The notes under the pieces were generated by a model that had not been told where the DNA came from, made no database searches, and saw nothing but the letters and a program-made list of their open reading frames with translations. From positions 31,685,884-31,749,883 of the forward strand of contig CM074200.1 in NCBI GenBank assembly GCA_037179385.1: 64,000 nt of DNA, read 5' to 3'. This stretch comes from Holothuria scabra (Eukaryota; Echinodermata; Holothuroidea; Aspidochirotida; Holothuriidae). The translations under genes and the position numbers were made by a program. Positions 60,180-64,000 of the stretch are shown one piece after another (the stretch's first letter is position 1; each line of letters opens with the position of its first letter).

Positions 60180-63100
60180 TTCGTCAATAGGAAAATGCCT
60201 GTAGGACAGTAAGCACTGCTATTTTGAGAAGTTTCTTTTTCTTAGGCAATTCAATCTGAGCGTGGTATGAGTCACGATAGGTACATGAAAATCTACTCGT
60301 ATTACTGTGTATGACTGATCTATGTACTTTCAAACGACTTTTTATTTTTGTAATTGAAATGAGAGCCAAAAAGACGCCAAGGCAGTTGTGAATGAGACTT
60401 TTTTCAACAATAATAGTTAGTAAGGGATGTCATATCTATGTCACAGTTGCACGAAAATTTAACTTACATTCAGCACCATGCCTAGTCCCAATTTAGTAAA
60501 ACGTACAACCCTTTGAGAAGGTTGAGACTTTCTTTTGAGAGAATATCATTGAAAAACTTCATTTGACAACTTCAGGAAGGATATATTCTCTTTATGACCT
60601 TTTTGAACGATGAAAAATCCATTTTCATTGACGGTTTGTCACATTAAGTCATGACGTTATCAATAAGCATTCATCTTATTGTTAATATTGTGAATTTTTA
60701 GAATTATGTCTTGGTATCGATTATGTATGACAAAAAATGAGATCAATGAAATGTTAGCAACTTGAACGATTATTCTTAAAATAACCTCCCGTTCTGGTAG
60801 CACATGGACTGGATGAAATAAAATGTACGTTTTATATATGCATAAATTGGAAAGTAAAAATAAAGAAACATCCCAAATTCTTGTAATTATAAGACATCCT
60901 CATCAACGGACTTGGGGACAACTGAACTAAAACACTTTGATACAAGTACCCAAAGTACAGAAGTCCAGACGCCCCAATTATGTGGATTAAGAACTGTCTT
61001 CATAAGCTACGTCTACTCTAGATTGTTGAATTTTATTAGTTCTCACCATAGTGGCTGAACATTTTATTATTTTCCATTTTTTAAGCTGTACATTCTTCAT
61101 GAAATATGAACTGTTAGGAAAAGTTCTACATTTCTACAGCTGTACAGCGACCATACTGTGTAAGCGTCATGTTTACTCTTTTGGTCCATACTCGCATTCC
61201 TCTCTCGTTGACGAATTCTTAAGTTTCTTATTTTGTTGCTACGAGCCGGCTGGAGAATAAACGTGTCATCATTGGTCTCAAAACAGCATTTTCGATCTCA
61301 AATACAAGAGGCTAGTGTATGTTTTGATATCATTTTCACAATGTGACGTAAGTGTGCCGTTTGAACTTTCATGCATTAAGGTCAGGATCATATATGGTGC
61401 GCTACATCAAATATTCGTCCGAGATAAGTATGGTGCACGTACGAGCAAAATATGTGGCTTCGTTTAGATAAATAACATCTAATAATTTTATTGGAATAGG
61501 TTTCTACAAAGAAAAAAACTATTAAATATATGCATTAATTATTCATTGTGTAAGGGATCTAAAACAAAGATTGAATAGACAGATCCAATATTAAATTTTA
61601 AAGTGATCATAGAGATAAATGCAAAAAGTAAGAGGAGGGGTCTGTTATGAAGAGAGGAGGAATATTGAGAAAGTATGTAATGCAATATAACAGTTAGGTG
61701 AATACTTATGAACACTTAGTGTGGGCCTCTTTTCATTCGTCGTTTTGTTTCAAAAGTGTGTATGTATCTTCAAATACAAGGTTATTGCTCACCATCACAG
61801 ATCGAAATCACAAGGAACTTTGAAAACAATAAACAATTCTCTTATACACCTTTTAGTAGAGAGCATTGCACAATTCTTGCATTCCGTGTAAAGTGTATAA
61901 TTTAAACTGAAGAGATTTAACGTGGCAAAGTTGTTGACATTGCGAAAAGTAAAATTTCCAGGTGTTAGGTCTTTTTATCTTCCGCCATCAATTTGAGCGA
62001 TAGAATCGCAAAGCATTCTGGAAGAAATTTGAAAATTTCCCCATGAATTGCACTACTCCCCCGATATGGTAAAATTTCCCCCGAAAGCGGTTTTCTCCAT
62101 AACTGTATTACTAGACGTACTAAAACATCGCATCTGATCAATCTATGGCTAAACTATCGTTATCTTAAAAACACTCTCCCGAGACAATACTCATTGAATT
62201 CAACATTTGCAGAAACACCTCTTTTAGGAGGTAAAAACTGCTTCTCAATAGCACCGCGTTCGGAAAACTATTAATTTTCAATGGTGCATTTTTTTCTTTG
62301 AAATTTAGTGCATTGTTGGTAATTTGTGATGTCATCGAGGCAAATTAATTAAGCATTGCTTTTAATTTAATTATAACTTTCTGCAGGGAATATGTAGCAA
62401 CGTTATTTGCTACACCTCGACAAATATTGTAAGGTGATGCTGAGTCTACAGGAAATGGTATTCAAACATCTCAATAGTATCAAATTTCAAGGACAAGCAG
62501 GAAGTTTAATTATGAATGAAAACAAAAGGAACGTTACGAAATGTGCTCATATAACATAACTTCCTGTGGTCATGTCGAAGTGGGATATCTTGGGTTAGGA
62601 TAAGGGTATTGAGTAGGACATAGTCTTGAAAAATTATCTCCTTCTTGAGACCTTAACGCAAAGCCACTGGAATGTGCTTTTAAAGCACTTCGACAATATG
62701 CTACGTTATGAATAGACTTTGCATTTTGGAAACATTTCCAAACAGTAGAACCACTTGTATACCTGCAGCCCTTGGGGGCATATTGTCACTAGCAGATCTT
62801 CAATACATTTAACTCATTTTAGGGTCGTTTTTAGTGAAAGTGTAAACTTAAGAAAGAGAGTCATAATTTGTATGTTTCATGCGTTGCCATGTCAGTAATA
62901 TAATACGGTTTAGGGTTATATAAATCTACTATGTGCAATATCTACTGTGCATGAAATTAATGTTATCTGTTGTATCAGAATGGTTATCCATTCCACGTTA
63001 TCTCATTGGGTTGATTGACAACCTTGTTTGGAATTTCGATGCGTTTGGGCATTCTTAACTTCTTACTATTGATGCTTTTACTTGTAAAAGTCACTTCCTG

Positions 63101-63226
63101 AACTAAAGTGGTGTTAAGTGAAACTAATAAGGGACAGAAAAGTTAATTTCGCAATTAAAGCAGGCCCACTTATTAAGTTTTCAGAAAGTTCATATACCTG
63201 TGTAAAAATTTTAACATGTTAGCAAA
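60180..63226. other. Stretch without recognised genes
   Basis: No gene, RNA or repeat recognised. A 69-codon frame at 61051-61260 is unremarkable. Confidence 0.4.
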
Positions 63227-63454
63227 ATGACGGAAGAGGAGGTGATAGGGAAACGTCTGATTGACTTTAAGCGTACGGCGTCACAGAACAGAAGAATACG
63301 GACCCAGACAAAGGGAATCAGAGCGTACTGCGCCGACACAAATTCAGTATGGAGATCTGTGCTACGGTCGGATACACACGTAGGTCTAGCAAACAAGATT
63401 GAAAGGTTTATTTTTGGTTTTCACTGTATTTCATTTTCTATCCTCAATTACTGA
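63227..63454 (+). CDS. Candidate first exon, unrecognised
   Basis: An ATG in good context (caaaATGa) opens a frame rich in charged residues: TEEEVIGKRLIDFKRTASQN, then Arg/Thr-rich sequence. After exactly 51 codons there is a donor-like GTAGGT at 63380-63385; beyond it the frame becomes hydrophobic and intron-like and stops at 63454. Composition and the donor at the switch point suggest a real first exon of a gene running out of the window. No family is recognised, and chance cannot be excluded. Confidence 0.25.
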   Translation: MTEEEVIGKRLIDFKRTASQNRRIRTQTKGIRAYCADTNSVWRSVLRSDTHVGLANKIERFIFGFHCISFSILNY

Positions 63455-64000
63455 CGTGTCACATGCCATCATCAATTAAGATCTAGGGAGGCTACCCACT
63501 TCTTCTACACACACTATTTAGGTTAGTTCCTGCCCCATCCTCTATGTGTATTCAAAATCAAAGAAACGCATAGATTGTCCAACTACTGAATTTGGAGAGA
63601 GGGACATTTGGCCCATGCAGCAATCAGACTAATGATTGGAAATACTTCGCATCATTTAAGTGATTTCTTAAAGGAAGTGTTTAACTGCCTTTGATTGGGA
63701 ACTGGTATCTTCAGTGTGCCAGAACGGACGTTGGTTTTATTCCTGATAGCACAGAATAAAACACCGGGTAAAAACAAAACTAAAGGTTGAAAGGGATATT
63801 TTGTCTTCACACTGACAAGGTTACTCTTTTCAAATGGAGTCATGTAAAGAGAAACACCATGAAGTCTAGAAGGTACATCTAATGTCGGCATAGCATATAA
63901 GGTACGTTAACTCCACACTTTGTTTCCTGTACAACATAGTTACGATGAGTACATAAAGAGACGTAGCAAGTTAAATACTAAAAGCCAATTAAAAATTAAA
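63455..64000. other. Stretch without recognised features
   Basis: Nothing recognised in the last 0.5 kb. Confidence 0.4.

Overview
The window looks like nuclear DNA from an animal, most likely a marine invertebrate such as an echinoderm. It is AT-rich, with no operon-like packing, no long uninterrupted genes and no bacterial gene order. It carries abundant short inverted-repeat transposons, tRNA-derived SINE-like repeats, a U2 snRNA-like sequence, tRNA-type Pol III boxes and decayed retroelement protein fragments. The species is inference only. No gene of recognised cellular function could be identified; most of the 64 kb is intergenic or intronic sequence filled with old and young repeats.

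Layout. 0-15 kb: two side-by-side piggyBac-like MITEs (476-1057), two internally duplicated repeat pairs (4.1/9.1 kb and 8.5/14.1 kb), a MITE with GAGCAGTC ends (9.67 kb), a 530-bp MITE with long arms (12.04 kb) and a SINE copy (13.7 kb). 15-28 kb: mostly featureless, then a 1.3-kb hAT-like element with perfect 8-bp target duplications (22.56 kb), an abutting palindrome (23.87 kb), a perfect palindrome centred on a CRE, a cluster of TGACTCGA words, and a SINE with a clear tRNA-like head (26.5 kb). A candidate minus-strand exon lies at 27.98-28.26 kb. 28-43 kb holds almost nothing recognisable.

43.5-49 kb is the richest part. A TGACCTTTGACC-type repeat leads into a block in which two minus-strand retroelement endonuclease fragments (GIY-YIG type, probably Penelope-like) flank two (TA)n tracts. 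Between the tracts sit six tandem copies of a ~369-bp unit. Each unit carries a tRNA-like gene with intact A and B boxes and a downstream T-run terminator, and all six share an unusual eight-base anticodon loop. Just to the right, an element with CACTCTAAAAA-type ends contains the 5' domain of U2 snRNA fused to unrelated sequence, with a change in the branch-point recognition region.

49-64 kb: a degenerate minisatellite (54.0 kb), a Tc1/mariner-type MITE (54.6 kb), a nested complex at 57.05-59.39 kb (a MITE split by a hAT-like element that itself holds an inverted copy of the same MITE), and a foldback element nested inside older repeats (59.84 kb). Three or four short ORFs with coding-like composition (53.2, 56.7, 63.2 kb and the 28 kb exon) are listed as weak candidates.
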